Assembly: GCA_031261345.1 (NCBI GenBank)
Contig: JAISKC010000038.1
Span: 1 to 32,823 of the forward strand
Reading direction: 5' to 3'
From: Eubacteriales Family XIII. Incertae Sedis bacterium
Lineage (GTDB): Bacteria; Bacillota; Clostridia; Peptostreptococcales; Anaerovoracaceae
DNA: 32,823 nucleotides
The position numbers were made by a program, and so were the translations under genes. Of the stretch, positions 24,885-32,744 are shown piece after piece. Numbering within the stretch: position 1 is the stretch's first letter; every line of letters starts with the position of its first letter. The notes beneath the pieces are model-generated. The model worked only from the letters and a program-made list of their open reading frames with translations. It did no database searches and was not told the origin of the DNA.

Positions 24885-26147
24885 TTATTTCACATCTTTC
24901 GGCAAAATAATCTTATCCCAGTCAAAGCGGAAGAATCTTGGCATGCCCCCTTGGGTGAGTTCTGTGGTATCTCCCGTTACTAAGGGTCTGAGGTAGGTCA
25001 TCATCTCCTCGGTTACATCTGTGCCGTTCTTGTAAATCCACTCGGAAGGAACGACCTTTTCCTTGTTCGCAACAAATTCAAGTTTCGTCTCATCGTAGCG
25101 GACCAGATAAGGAACGTCGCTGAGCCTGTTGATGGTAATCATTATATCGCTCTCGCCGTTTATAGCCGCCTCGACCGCCCTGTAACCACACTGGTAACTT
25201 TCCTGAAGATCCGTCAAGCTAGCACAATGCGCCGCCGACCGCTGGAGCGTGCTCAGCTGTATCGCCCTCGTTTTCAGCTTTGGAATATCGAGTTTTTCCT
25301 TGATCATCGACTCGAGCGTTGTCGCAACACCGCCGAGCGTCTTGTGCCCGAACATGTCAGCCTCGGCTCCCGTGTCCGCGAGATATGACCCGTCAGCAAG
25401 CCTGACGCCCTCGGAAACCGCCACCAAAACATGCGTCTGTTTCTCAAATAGCAGCCTGATTTCTTCCACAAATTCGTCTGGATCGAACGTTGCCTCGGGA
25501 AGATAAATCAGGTGTGGAGCCTTGATACCGCTGTCTCTCGCGAGTGCGCTTGCCGCCGTCAGCCAACCGGCATTTCTGCCCATTATCTCAACGATCGTCA
25601 GCCCCGGAACGGGATAGACGCAGGTGTCCAGATAAACCTCCGCGATGCTCGTCGCCACGTATCTGGCTGCACTGCCAAAGCCCGGCGTATGGTCCGTGTT
25701 GAAAAGGTCGTTGTCAATCGTCTTCGGAATACCGATGGCCCTTATGCCAAGTCCGCAGGTTTCTATGTAATCGGCGAGCCTGTTCACCGTGTCCATCGAG
25801 TCATTTCCGCCGTTGTAGAAGAAGTAACCGATATTGTAATCGTTCAGTATCGACACAATTTCCTTGAACACCTCCTCGTCGCCCTTAGGAATCTTGTAAC
25901 GCGATGAGCCAAGTGCCTGCGCCGGTGTATGAATCAGTAATTCAAAGTCCTCGCTCGACTTCATCTGCTCTGAAATGTTGATGATTTGCCTGTTCAAAAA
26001 TCCCTGCATGCCGTTGACCGCGCCTAGCACCTTGTCGATTTTGTCCGACGCCATGCCTCTGGCAATCGCACCCGCAATCGATGCGTTGATGGCCGATGAG
26101 GGGCCGCCGCTCTGTGCAATAATCATGTTTTTCTTAGAATTTCCCAT
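24885..26147 (-). CDS. PPi-dependent 6-phosphofructokinase (diphosphate--fructose-6-phosphate 1-phosphotransferase)
   Basis: The 420-residue enzyme phosphorylates fructose-6-phosphate to the 1,6-bisphosphate, the committed step of glycolysis, reversibly when pyrophosphate is the donor. PFK motifs are AQSGGPSSAINA (11-22), NGGNDS (112-117), PKTIDND (141-147, with the catalytic Asp) and MGRNAGW (189-195). ATP enzymes carry GGDGS and PGTIDND; here Asp and Lys replace the two glycines, the known signature of PPi use. The first Asp of GGDxS is Asn here. The start is ATG 26147, with GGAGAG a few bases upstream; the frame could open at TTG 26159 but that would overlap the binding site. It lies after the transketolase gene on the same strand, separated by about 115 bases holding two palindromic repeats. 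Confidence 0.9.
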   Translation of the reverse strand: MGNSKKNMIIAQSGGPSSAINASIAGAIARGMASDKIDKVLGAVNGMQGFLNRQIINISEQMKSSEDFELLIHTPAQALGSSRYKIPKGDEEVFKEIVSILNDYNIGYFFYNGGNDSMDTVNRLADYIETCGLGIRAIGIPKTIDNDLFNTDHTPGFGSAARYVATSIAEVYLDTCVYPVPGLTIVEIMGRNAGWLTAASALARDSGIKAPHLIYLPEATFDPDEFVEEIRLLFEKQTHVLVAVSEGVRLADGSYLADTGAEADMFGHKTLGGVATTLESMIKEKLDIPKLKTRAIQLSTLQRSAAHCASLTDLQESYQCGYRAVEAAINGESDIMITINRLSDVPYLVRYDETKLEFVANKEKVVPSEWIYKNGTDVTEEMMTYLRPLVTGDTTELTQGGMPRFFRFDWDKIILPKDVK

Positions 26148-26174
26148 TTTTCTCTCCAATCTTCACTACTTAAT

Positions 26175-26217
26175 TGTCATTGCGGGCTATGTGCCCCAAC
26201 GGGGGATGACCCGCAAA
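26175..26217. repeat. Dispersed palindromic repeat, 43-base form
   Basis: TGTCATTGCGGGCTATGTG, then GCCCCAACGGGGG and ATGACCCGCAAA. Nearly identical to 835-877. It lies between the transketolase and phosphofructokinase genes, 10 bases before the next copy. Confidence 0.85.
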
Positions 26218-26226
26218 CTACTTACC

Positions 26227-26255
26227 TGTCATTGCGGGCTTGACCCGCAATCCAG
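26227..26255. repeat. Dispersed palindromic repeat, 29-base form
   Basis: TGTCATTGCGGGC-TT-GACCCGCAATCCAG: the arms TTGCGGG and CCCGCAA pair over 7 bp. It is directly downstream of the transketolase stop codon. Confidence 0.85.
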
Positions 26256-26262
26256 TACTTCA

Positions 26263-28251
26263 CTACTTACTTGTCAAATCTACAACGACCTTAGCCACAT
26301 TCGCGGGCGTGAAACCAAACTTTTCAAAAAGCTGTGCCGCCGGAGCGGATTCTCCAAACCTGTCTATCGTGACATAGGCTCCGTCGAGACCGACATACTT
26401 GCCCCAGCTTTGTGAAGCACCCGCTTCTATCGCAACTCTCGCCCTGACACTTTTCGGAAGAACGAGTTCCTTGTATGCCTCGCTCTGCTCCTCAAACAAT
26501 TCCATCGATGGGACGCTGACCACACGGGCATCAATTTGCTCTTCACTCTCAAGAAGCGCGGCGGCGTCCAATGCAAGTCCAACTTCCGAACCGCTCGCAA
26601 GCAGAATCACATCGGGGCTGTCGCCCGCCTCCGCGCGGACGAGATAGGCTCCCTTCTGTGCATCCTTAGGACTTCCGACGTTCGGCTTAAGATTTTGCCT
26701 CGACAGAGCTATGATAGTCGGCACGCCTTCCGTGAGTGCACTTCTATATGCCGCCTTAGTCTCATTTTCGTCGGCCGGCCTTATGACATTGATGTCGGGC
26801 TGAGCTCTGAACAGAGCAAGCTGTTCAATCGGCTCATGCGTCGGGCCGTCCTCGCCGACGCCGATGCTGTCGTGAGTAAATACATATATAATAGGAAGTT
26901 TCATGAGTGAAGCGAGCCTGATCATCGGTTTCAGATATTCGGAAAACACGAAGAAAGTGCTGACAAACGGAAGAATTCCACCGTGGAGATAGAGTCCGAT
27001 AGCTATTGCGCCCATGCCGAGTTCGCGGACGCCAAAGTGTAGATTTCGCCCCGAATAATCATCGGCCGAAAAATCGCCCACATCGTTGAGTTTTGTCTTA
27101 TTTGAAGGTGCGAGATCCGCCGAACCGCCGAGGAAGAACGGAACCCTCTCCGCAATGGTGTTGAGCACTTTCCCTGAAATGCTCCTCGTCGCCTCCGCCT
27201 TCTCGCTGATTGAAACCCTCTCAAGCTCCTCAATCAAAGACTCGGGAATCTCTCTGCCCACATAAGTCTGATAATCTGCATATGCCTCAGGGCTGTCAGT
27301 TTTCAGTCTGTCGAGCACTTCGTTCCACTTACTTTCTTCTGCCTCACCCTTTTCAGAGAGCTTGCTATAATGTGCATAGATGTCCTCAGGAATATAAAAT
27401 GCCTCGTCCGATTCCCACTCTAGTGTCTTTCTCATCTCAGCCACGTTCTCTTTGCCGAGCGGCTCTCCATGCGCCGAGGCCTTGCCCTGTTTTGCTGGCA
27501 CGCCGTAGCCTATCTGCGTGTTCACCTTGATGAAGGAGGGTCTCTTGTCGTCCGCCTTCGCCTGAATGATTGCCCTGCCAATTTCTTCGGTGTCGTTTCC
27601 GTCTTGAACTTCGATTGTCTGGAAGCCGTAAGCCTCAAACCTTTTGAGGACATCCTCGGTGAATGCGATGTCAGTACTTCCCTCGATTGAGATTTTATTA
27701 CTATCGTAAATGACGATGAGCTTCGCGAGTTTCAGCGTCCCTGCGAGGGACATCACCTCCGATGAAATGCCTTCCATGAGGCAACCGTCGCCGTGAAGTA
27801 CGTATGTGTAATGATCTATTATCTTCGAATCCTCCGTGTTCAGAACGCTTGCGAGGTGCGCTTCTGCCATAGCTATGCCGACAGCCATTCCGAGCCCTGC
27901 ACCGAGTGGCCCTGTCGAAGCGTCCACTCCAGGAGTTACGCCGTATTCAGGGTGTCCTGGAGTAAGCGAGTCGAGCTGCCGAAAATTCTTAAGCTGATCA
28001 ATTGTCACGTCCGGATAAGAATAAAGATGCAGTAATGAGTAAAGTAAGGCGGAACCATGTCCTGCCGATAATACAAATCTATCTCTGTTAAACCAGCTTG
28101 GGTTCTTTGGATTGTGCTTCAGATGATTTGCATAAAGCTCGTAAGCTATTGCCGCTGAACCGAGCGGAAGCCCGGGATGTCCCGACTGCGATTTCTCAAT
28201 CATATCCGCCGAGAGTATCCGAAGTGCGTTCACATACTTATTGTTTGCCAT
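26263..28251 (-). CDS. tkt: Transketolase
   Basis: The 662-residue enzyme transfers two-carbon units between pentose-pathway sugars with thiamine diphosphate and a divalent metal. Length is normal for the family. Motifs: SQSGHPGLPLG (21-31), AGHGSALLY (63-71, the catalytic-site His), GPLGAG (114-119), GDGCLMEG (154-161, the diphosphate/metal motif). In the pyrimidine-binding half come GVGEDGPTHEPIEQLALFR and the C-terminal domain (ILLASGSEVGLALDAA). AAGGAG lies 7 bases before ATG 28251. It stands between uridine phosphorylase and PPi-phosphofructokinase, all on the minus strand, with palindromic repeats in both gaps. These may fold in the mRNA and separate or stabilise the transcripts. Confidence 0.97.
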   Translation of the reverse strand: MANNKYVNALRILSADMIEKSQSGHPGLPLGSAAIAYELYANHLKHNPKNPSWFNRDRFVLSAGHGSALLYSLLHLYSYPDVTIDQLKNFRQLDSLTPGHPEYGVTPGVDASTGPLGAGLGMAVGIAMAEAHLASVLNTEDSKIIDHYTYVLHGDGCLMEGISSEVMSLAGTLKLAKLIVIYDSNKISIEGSTDIAFTEDVLKRFEAYGFQTIEVQDGNDTEEIGRAIIQAKADDKRPSFIKVNTQIGYGVPAKQGKASAHGEPLGKENVAEMRKTLEWESDEAFYIPEDIYAHYSKLSEKGEAEESKWNEVLDRLKTDSPEAYADYQTYVGREIPESLIEELERVSISEKAEATRSISGKVLNTIAERVPFFLGGSADLAPSNKTKLNDVGDFSADDYSGRNLHFGVRELGMGAIAIGLYLHGGILPFVSTFFVFSEYLKPMIRLASLMKLPIIYVFTHDSIGVGEDGPTHEPIEQLALFRAQPDINVIRPADENETKAAYRSALTEGVPTIIALSRQNLKPNVGSPKDAQKGAYLVRAEAGDSPDVILLASGSEVGLALDAAALLESEEQIDARVVSVPSMELFEEQSEAYKELVLPKSVRARVAIEAGASQSWGKYVGLDGAYVTIDRFGESAPAAQLFEKFGFTPANVAKVVVDLTSK

Positions 28252-28278
28252 ACTATTTCTCCTTATCTACCTGTCCCC

Positions 28279-28355
28279 GTCATTGCGGGCTCAACTGTCC
28301 CTGTCATTTCGGGCTCTACCTATCCCTGTCATTGCGGGCTCCGACCCGCAATCCA
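28279..28355. repeat. Cluster of dispersed palindromic repeats (two partial, one full copy)
   Basis: Two partial copies (GTCATTGCGGGCTC at 28279 and TGTCATTTCGGGCTC at about 28302) precede a full copy TGTCATTGCGGGC-TCC-GACCCGCAATCCA (28327-28355). The full copy lies inside the end of the uridine phosphorylase reading frame and supplies its last residues. Confidence 0.85.
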
Positions 28356-29281
28356 TCAGTCAAACCAAGCTCAATCCTCCCGTTCTTATCCCAATCGTGA
28401 ATAATCTTGATCGCCTCCGTGGCAGCCTTCGTCGCCTTTTCCTCACCACCTGCATCGCCCCACTTATCCGTCACGCGATTTGAAACAACAGCGAAGATAG
28501 CGCCCATTCTAAGTCCATGCAGACGCCCGACAACAAACTGCCCAGCAGCCTCCATCTCAATATTAACAACACCAGCGGACTGCAAATCAGGAATAAGCCT
28601 ATCAGCAAAACTAGGCCAATACCCCTCTCGGCTTCCATATACTGTTTCACTGGATTCCGGCTCGGAGGCCGGAATGACACAAGCACGCTCTGTCATTGCG
28701 GGCTCCGACCCGCAATCCAGCCCTTCCTCATTACGACCAATCGGCCGCCCCTGTCCAATATAAAAAGACCCGACCGTGTAGCCAACACCGACCCCATACC
28801 GATAGCCAAGATTCTCGCAGGCCTGCATGAGCGCCATAGTGACCACCTCGTCAGCCGCCGCAGGATACGCAGGATCAATATATGTATCGCTCGTACCGTC
28901 CTTCCGATAAGCCGCAGTATTTATCACCAAATCACCAAGGTCGTACTCCGGCTGTATTACTCCCGTAGTGCCAACCCGAATCAAAGTGTGAACACCAAGA
29001 GTAGAAAGTTCATGAATGGCTATCTCCGAACTCGCCGCGCCGATACCAGTAGAAGTCGTGCCAATATCTACACCCTTATACTTCCCCGTGACGGTCTTGA
29101 ACTCACGATAAGAAGCGACCTCCTTGGCCTCGTCCCAGTCTTTGGCTATGACAAGCGTCCGCTCGGGAGCACCCGGAAGTATCATATATTTGGGGACATC
29201 ACCCGCAGCAAGCTGAAGATGATAAACCTTTTCAGTCCCATCGACAGTGGGCGCGGAAGCCTTGTTCAAATTACTCATCAT
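28316..29281 (-). CDS. udp: Uridine phosphorylase (PNP/UDP family) with in-frame palindromic-repeat insert
   Basis: The enzyme splits uridine with phosphate into uracil and ribose-1-phosphate. Family motifs: MILPGAPER (33-41, phosphate site), TSTGIGAASSEIAIHEL (76-92, the family signature), IRVGTTG (101-107), IEMEAAGQFVVG (241-252, ribose and base site). At 321 residues it is some 30 longer than expected. Residues 188-211, between GQGRPIG and GYWPSFADRL, are encoded by two inverted palindromic repeats (28650-28720), and the last ~13 residues after GLTD come from another copy (28327-28355). Both are read without a stop. The insert precedes a conserved segment, so activity may be kept only if it forms a surface loop. 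The start is ATG 29281 or 29278; the binding site (GGAAAGAAG) is moderate. A candidate promoter lies at 29319-29346. Confidence 0.9.
   Translation of the reverse strand: MMSNLNKASAPTVDGTEKVYHLQLAAGDVPKYMILPGAPERTLVIAKDWDEAKEVASYREFKTVTGKYKGVDIGTTSTGIGAASSEIAIHELSTLGVHTLIRVGTTGVIQPEYDLGDLVINTAAYRKDGTSDTYIDPAYPAAADEVVTMALMQACENLGYRYGVGVGYTVGSFYIGQGRPIGRNEEGLDCGSEPAMTERACVIPASEPESSETVYGSREGYWPSFADRLIPDLQSAGVVNIEMEAAGQFVVGRLHGLRMGAIFAVVSNRVTDKWGDAGGEEKATKAATEAIKIIHDWDKNGRIELGLTDGLRVGARNDRDR
28650..28720. repeat. Composite of two inverted palindromic repeats inside the uridine phosphorylase gene
   Basis: The left unit (28650-28679) reads CTGGATTCCGGCTCGGAGG then CCGGAATGACA, and the right unit (28691-28720) TGTCATTGCGGGCTCCGACC then CGCAATCCAG. 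They are opposite in orientation and separated by 11 bases, as in a two-unit composite. The frame is kept across both and translates to LDCGSEPAMT and CVIPASEPESS. Confidence 0.9.
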
Positions 29282-29318
29282 TCAACTTCTTTCCATATAC
29301 TAAAGCTCATTATTCAGA

Positions 29319-29346
29319 ATTATCTTACAGTAGTTTAGTATAGCAA
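29319..29346 (-). promoter_or_regulatory. Possible promoter of the uridine phosphorylase gene
   Basis: On the minus strand TTGCTA (29346-29341), a 16-base spacer, then GATAAT (29324-29319). The hexamers match the consensus at 4 and 5 of 6 positions. It lies in the gap after the ABC permease stop codon, suggesting a separate transcript. Confidence 0.45.
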
Positions 29347-29368
29347 AGAAACGGCTTTCGCTCAACGC

Positions 29369-30982
29369 TCAGCGGTAGGAAATTTCACGTTTGGAATAAA
29401 ATATGGTGCCGGCAGCGAGCAAAGCCGCCGCCATTACCGTTACCAGCGCAACAGGAAGTGGCGCAAAATTTTCTATCGGGCAATCGGGAAGCGCACCGAA
29501 CGCCGTTCCGTCCATGAAAGCCTTCGGAATATCCATCACTCGGCCGAGATACAGAAGGAAAAATGACGTTCCAAGATACAGCCACACGAGCGAGGTCAGC
29601 CGCGGCAAGAGGCCGAGTAAGAGAACGCCGAGCCCCGCTATGAGCCAGATGGCCGGAAGTTTGATGAATCCGGCGGCGAGCACCTCCGACAGCGCAAACG
29701 GCTCGGACATCACCACCTTGGTGGACATCCAAAGCCCAAGGCCTTCAGCCGCTTGAAGCAAGACGGACAGCACGAGAGCAATGCCCACATATGACAGCAG
29801 AAAACTGCGTTTCGCCACAGCCTTCGAATAAATCTGCTCAATTCTGTTTCGTTTTTCCTCGCCCCTGATTCTATACACCACATTTATCACGGGAATCGCC
29901 GCAATTACCGACATTATCAGCGTGATATAGGTCATAAACGAGAGCATCGCATTTGCGCCCGCGTCCACATCTGCCATTATCATCGCCTTGAAAAAATCGC
30001 TGCTTTCAACGAAGTTTTCGAAATCTCCGAATATTGAACCGTACATTATACCAACTACGAGCATTATCAAGATCCACGCTATGTTGCTGGTTCGCGTCTG
30101 CCTCAGCGCAAAGCCCAGAGGTGATGAAAGTGATGCCTTCGCGTGCGCTCTGCCGTTTCTTTGCGGGATAAAACCGGCTCCCAAATCCCTTCTTGCATTC
30201 AGGAGAACGGCGATAAATCCGATAACTACAGCCTCGCCGAGTAAAATAAAGAATGGCCATATGTAATTTCCGGAAAACGGCGACGTCTTAAATACGAAGC
30301 TAAAAAGGGAAATGTTCGCCATCGCCCCACCCTCGATATTTCCCATTGCGCCCAACGCATAGAGCACTCCGAGCACCGCAAAGCTAAAGCCTGTCGCGCC
30401 TCTCGATGTCATAAATATTTGGGAAAACAGCATTGCGATTGCGGTGAAAATGAGTCCCCCGCAGAATATGATTCCGCCGAGAACAAGCGAACCCGCAAGA
30501 TCGATGCTTTCAACCCCTGTCAAAACGAGCCCGACAGTCGACAGCAAGGCAATTGCAAGATTTGCCAGCAAAGTCTCGATTGCGGTTCCCAAAACGATTG
30601 AGCTTCGGCCGATTGGGAGCGACCTCATCACCTCAATCAGCCCTTCCTCTTCATCTTTTCGCAGGTGCCTGGACACTAAAAAGAAATTCATTACTCCCAA
30701 GACGATGAGTATCCAAGCGGTCATCATCTGCGCGTATAAAATGCCGTAGGTATATGGCTCGGCGTAGACAGGGCCTGTCATTGCAATCATCGCGGGGTTT
30801 TTCATCGTCTCGGAAAAGCTCGCAAGCTCCGCCGGCGTCTTTGCTATCTCGGGAAAGAGCGGCCCACAGGCAACCACGAGCGAGACAATTCCTATCGTCC
30901 AAAGTGCAAGCCAAACCCTATCGCGCCTGAGCGCAAACTTGCAAAGCGCAAGCGTTCCTGTATATTTGCCCGAAATTTTCAC
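29369..30982 (-). CDS. ABC-2 type exporter permease
   Basis: The 537-residue membrane protein has about twelve hydrophobic segments in two similar halves. The first begins LALCKFALRRDRVWLALWTI and the second begins near residue 285 with LGFALRQTRTSNIAWILIML. The two-half layout is that of large exporter permeases related to antibiotic and polyketide exporters (TnrB3-like). It starts with GTG 30982, overlapping the ATPase stop codon by 4 bases (GTGA), so the two are translationally coupled. With the ATPase it should export a drug, toxin or lipid-like compound; the substrate cannot be told. The TetR-family gene upstream is the likely regulator. Confidence 0.87.
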   Translation of the reverse strand: MKISGKYTGTLALCKFALRRDRVWLALWTIGIVSLVVACGPLFPEIAKTPAELASFSETMKNPAMIAMTGPVYAEPYTYGILYAQMMTAWILIVLGVMNFFLVSRHLRKDEEEGLIEVMRSLPIGRSSIVLGTAIETLLANLAIALLSTVGLVLTGVESIDLAGSLVLGGIIFCGGLIFTAIAMLFSQIFMTSRGATGFSFAVLGVLYALGAMGNIEGGAMANISLFSFVFKTSPFSGNYIWPFFILLGEAVVIGFIAVLLNARRDLGAGFIPQRNGRAHAKASLSSPLGFALRQTRTSNIAWILIMLVVGIMYGSIFGDFENFVESSDFFKAMIMADVDAGANAMLSFMTYITLIMSVIAAIPVINVVYRIRGEEKRNRIEQIYSKAVAKRSFLLSYVGIALVLSVLLQAAEGLGLWMSTKVVMSEPFALSEVLAAGFIKLPAIWLIAGLGVLLLGLLPRLTSLVWLYLGTSFFLLYLGRVMDIPKAFMDGTAFGALPDCPIENFAPLPVALVTVMAAALLAAGTIFYSKREISYR

Positions 30983-31869
30983 TGTTTCACCCCATAATGA
31001 CTGATGAATAATTCTTCAAGTGTGGGCGGGGATACGGTAATGTGGGAAATGTCTGCGTCCGCAAGCCTTTTCATAACGCTCCCCGTAGCCTCCGCATCGA
31101 CCTTAAAACTGACTTCATCGCCACTGTTCGCAACATCGAAAACCCCTTCGAGTTTTTCAATACCCTCTATAGCGTTTTTCGTCTCGACGGTAACATTATT
31201 TCTCGAAAGATGTCTCAGCTCTTTGAGTGTCCCCGTATCAATTATCTTGCCATTCCTGATGATGGTGAGCCTATCGCAAAGCTTTTCGACCTCGGAGAGA
31301 ATATGACTGGATAGCAGAACAGCCTTGCCCTCACGCTTGACCTTGTGAACACATTCCTGAAAAACGAGTTCCATAAGCGGATCCAAACCGCTCGTCGGCT
31401 CGTCCAAGATATACAAATCCGCGTCCGAAGCAAAGGCAGACACAAGAGCGACCTTCTGCCGATTTCCCTTTGAGTAAGTCCCCGCCTTCTTCGTGGGGTC
31501 AAAATCAAACTTCTCTATCAGTTCCTCCTTGTATTTCTTATCACCACCGCGCCTAAGCCTGATGAATAGATCGATGATTTCTCCACCCGTCAGGTTGTCC
31601 CAAAGGTTCACATCACCGGGAACATAGGCTATTCGTTTGTGGATTTCGACGGCGTCATTCCAGACGTCCTTGCCAAATATCGCGGCATTACCGGCGTTCG
31701 CCCGAATTGCCCCCAGAAGAATCCGTATAGTGGTACTTTTCCCCGCTCCGTTGGGTCCGATGAACCCAAAGACTTCGCCCGCATTGACCGCGAGATCAAC
31801 ACCATCAAGAGCCTTTGTCTTCCCAAAGTTTTTGACCAGCCCCGTAGCTTTGATTATTGTATCCGACAT
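30979..31869 (-). CDS. ABC transporter ATP-binding protein of the exporter
   Basis: This 296-residue protein has Walker A GPNGAGKST (38-46), a signature in the YSKGNRQKV form (132-140, replacing the LSGGQ type as in many drug-exporter ATPases), Walker B YILDEP (153-158) with the D-loop GLDP, and the switch histidine in LLSSH (His189). The last ~90 residues form the usual C-terminal extension of this subgroup. GGAGGG lies 6 bases before ATG 31869. It follows the TetR gene by 19 bases and overlaps the permease gene by 4, making a regulator-ATPase-permease operon. Confidence 0.95.
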   Translation of the reverse strand: MSDTIIKATGLVKNFGKTKALDGVDLAVNAGEVFGFIGPNGAGKSTTIRILLGAIRANAGNAAIFGKDVWNDAVEIHKRIAYVPGDVNLWDNLTGGEIIDLFIRLRRGGDKKYKEELIEKFDFDPTKKAGTYSKGNRQKVALVSAFASDADLYILDEPTSGLDPLMELVFQECVHKVKREGKAVLLSSHILSEVEKLCDRLTIIRNGKIIDTGTLKELRHLSRNNVTVETKNAIEGIEKLEGVFDVANSGDEVSFKVDAEATGSVMKRLADADISHITVSPPTLEELFISHYGVKQ

Positions 31870-31888
31870 AATGCGCCCTCCAATTCAC

Positions 31889-32584
31889 CTATTTGTATAG
31901 CCCAAGCCTTAGAGCATCCAAATATATATCCAGTTCATCAGCGATGATATTCCAATCATTATAGTCAGTCGTGAGCATACCCGACGCCAACACCTTGTCC
32001 GTATACTTTTCGCAAACCCAAGTGATAATTTCCGCCACAACGTTGATATCAATGTCGCCGCGCAAGAGTGTCTTGTCTATCATCGCAATCACTATGTCCA
32101 GATAATCATAGGAAACTCCGGTCAAACTCTCTCTACATTCTATGACAGCAGTCGGCAGATTGTTTTGCGCCCATGCGGATATAAGAAAATTCGATTCCCT
32201 TGGGTAATTCAAGCAAATCTCAAGTTTCACTCTGGTGATTTGCTTGATAATATCGAACACATCACCCTTGGTAAAATCTAATTCAGGAAATACGCTTCGT
32301 GTGAGGCTACTTGATGACTCAATCATCAGAAAGTTGTACAGCCCTTCTTTATTGCCAAAATATCTGAACAGCAACCCCTTACTTATTCCCGCCTCCTGTA
32401 CGATATTATTTGTCGAGGCTTCGCCATAGCCCTTAACTATAAACTCATCAAAGGCAGCCGCTATTATTCTCTCTCTCTTTTCGGAGTCAAGTTTCAGAAA
32501 ATGACCATACTTATCAGCATAGCCCGTTTCCTCCTTAAATGAGGCAGTCATATTGTTCATCAGTCTGCTATTGTCCATTGTCAT
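31889..32584 (-). CDS. TetR/AcrR family transcriptional repressor
   Basis: This 231-residue protein has an N-terminal TetR DNA-binding domain at about residues 34-82: KRERIIAAAFDEFIVKGYGE is helix 1, and TNNIVQEAGISKGLLFRYFG holds the helix-turn-helix. The rest is a helical ligand-binding and dimer domain. The first 30 residues before the domain are longer than usual. The start could be ATG 32584 or 32578; no strong binding site decides it. It heads the exporter operon, and two perfect palindromes (32628-32643, 32661-32676) lie over its promoter, so autoregulation with release by an exported compound is the likely scheme. Confidence 0.92.
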   Translation of the reverse strand: MTMDNSRLMNNMTASFKEETGYADKYGHFLKLDSEKRERIIAAAFDEFIVKGYGEASTNNIVQEAGISKGLLFRYFGNKEGLYNFLMIESSSSLTRSVFPELDFTKGDVFDIIKQITRVKLEICLNYPRESNFLISAWAQNNLPTAVIECRESLTGVSYDYLDIVIAMIDKTLLRGDIDINVVAEIITWVCEKYTDKVLASGMLTTDYNDWNIIADELDIYLDALRLGLYK

Positions 32585-32627
32585 ACCTACGCCCTTACCC
32601 TAAAGGATTTCGCCTCGTTCGAAACTA

Positions 32628-32643
32628 TTGACCATTTGGTCAA
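32628..32643. promoter_or_regulatory. TetR-type operator 1
   Basis: TTGACCATTTGGTCAA, a perfect 7-2-7 palindrome. It would cover the transcription start predicted from the promoter at 32648-32676. Confidence 0.85.
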
Positions 32644-32647
32644 TATG

Positions 32648-32676
32648 ACAATAACACGTTTTGACCACATGGTCAA
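32648..32676 (-). promoter_or_regulatory. Promoter of the TetR/ABC exporter operon
   Basis: On the minus strand TTGACC (32676-32671), a 17-base spacer, then TATTGT (32653-32648). The -35 is good, the -10 weak. Operator 2 overlaps the -35 and the spacer; operator 1 lies just past the -10. Confidence 0.6.
32661..32676. promoter_or_regulatory. TetR-type operator 2
   Basis: TTGACCACATGGTCAA, a perfect 7-2-7 palindrome with the same half-sites as operator 1. The two centres are 33 bp apart, close to three helical turns. Confidence 0.85.
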
Positions 32677-32698
32677 CAAGTTTTTTTGAGAAAAGGGC

Positions 32699-32739
32699 AA
32701 AAAAAGGTGAAGCTCTTATCGTTTAAGCGATAAGAGCTT
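32699..32739 (-). terminator. Terminator of the rRNA operon
   Basis: A perfect 12-bp stem AAGCTCTTATCG/CGATAAGAGCTT (32710-32721 with 32728-32739), with seven T on the minus strand after CACC. It lies just past the 5S rRNA. Confidence 0.9.
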
Positions 32740-32744
32740 CAGAA

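Noticed and set aside
28650-28720. Extra functional domain in uridine phosphorylase
   Set aside because: The segment is fully accounted for by two inverted copies of a DNA repeat found elsewhere in the window.
26175-28720. CRISPR array
   Set aside because: The repeats are palindromic, irregularly spaced, in both orientations and partly inside a gene. No regular spacers or cas genes are present.
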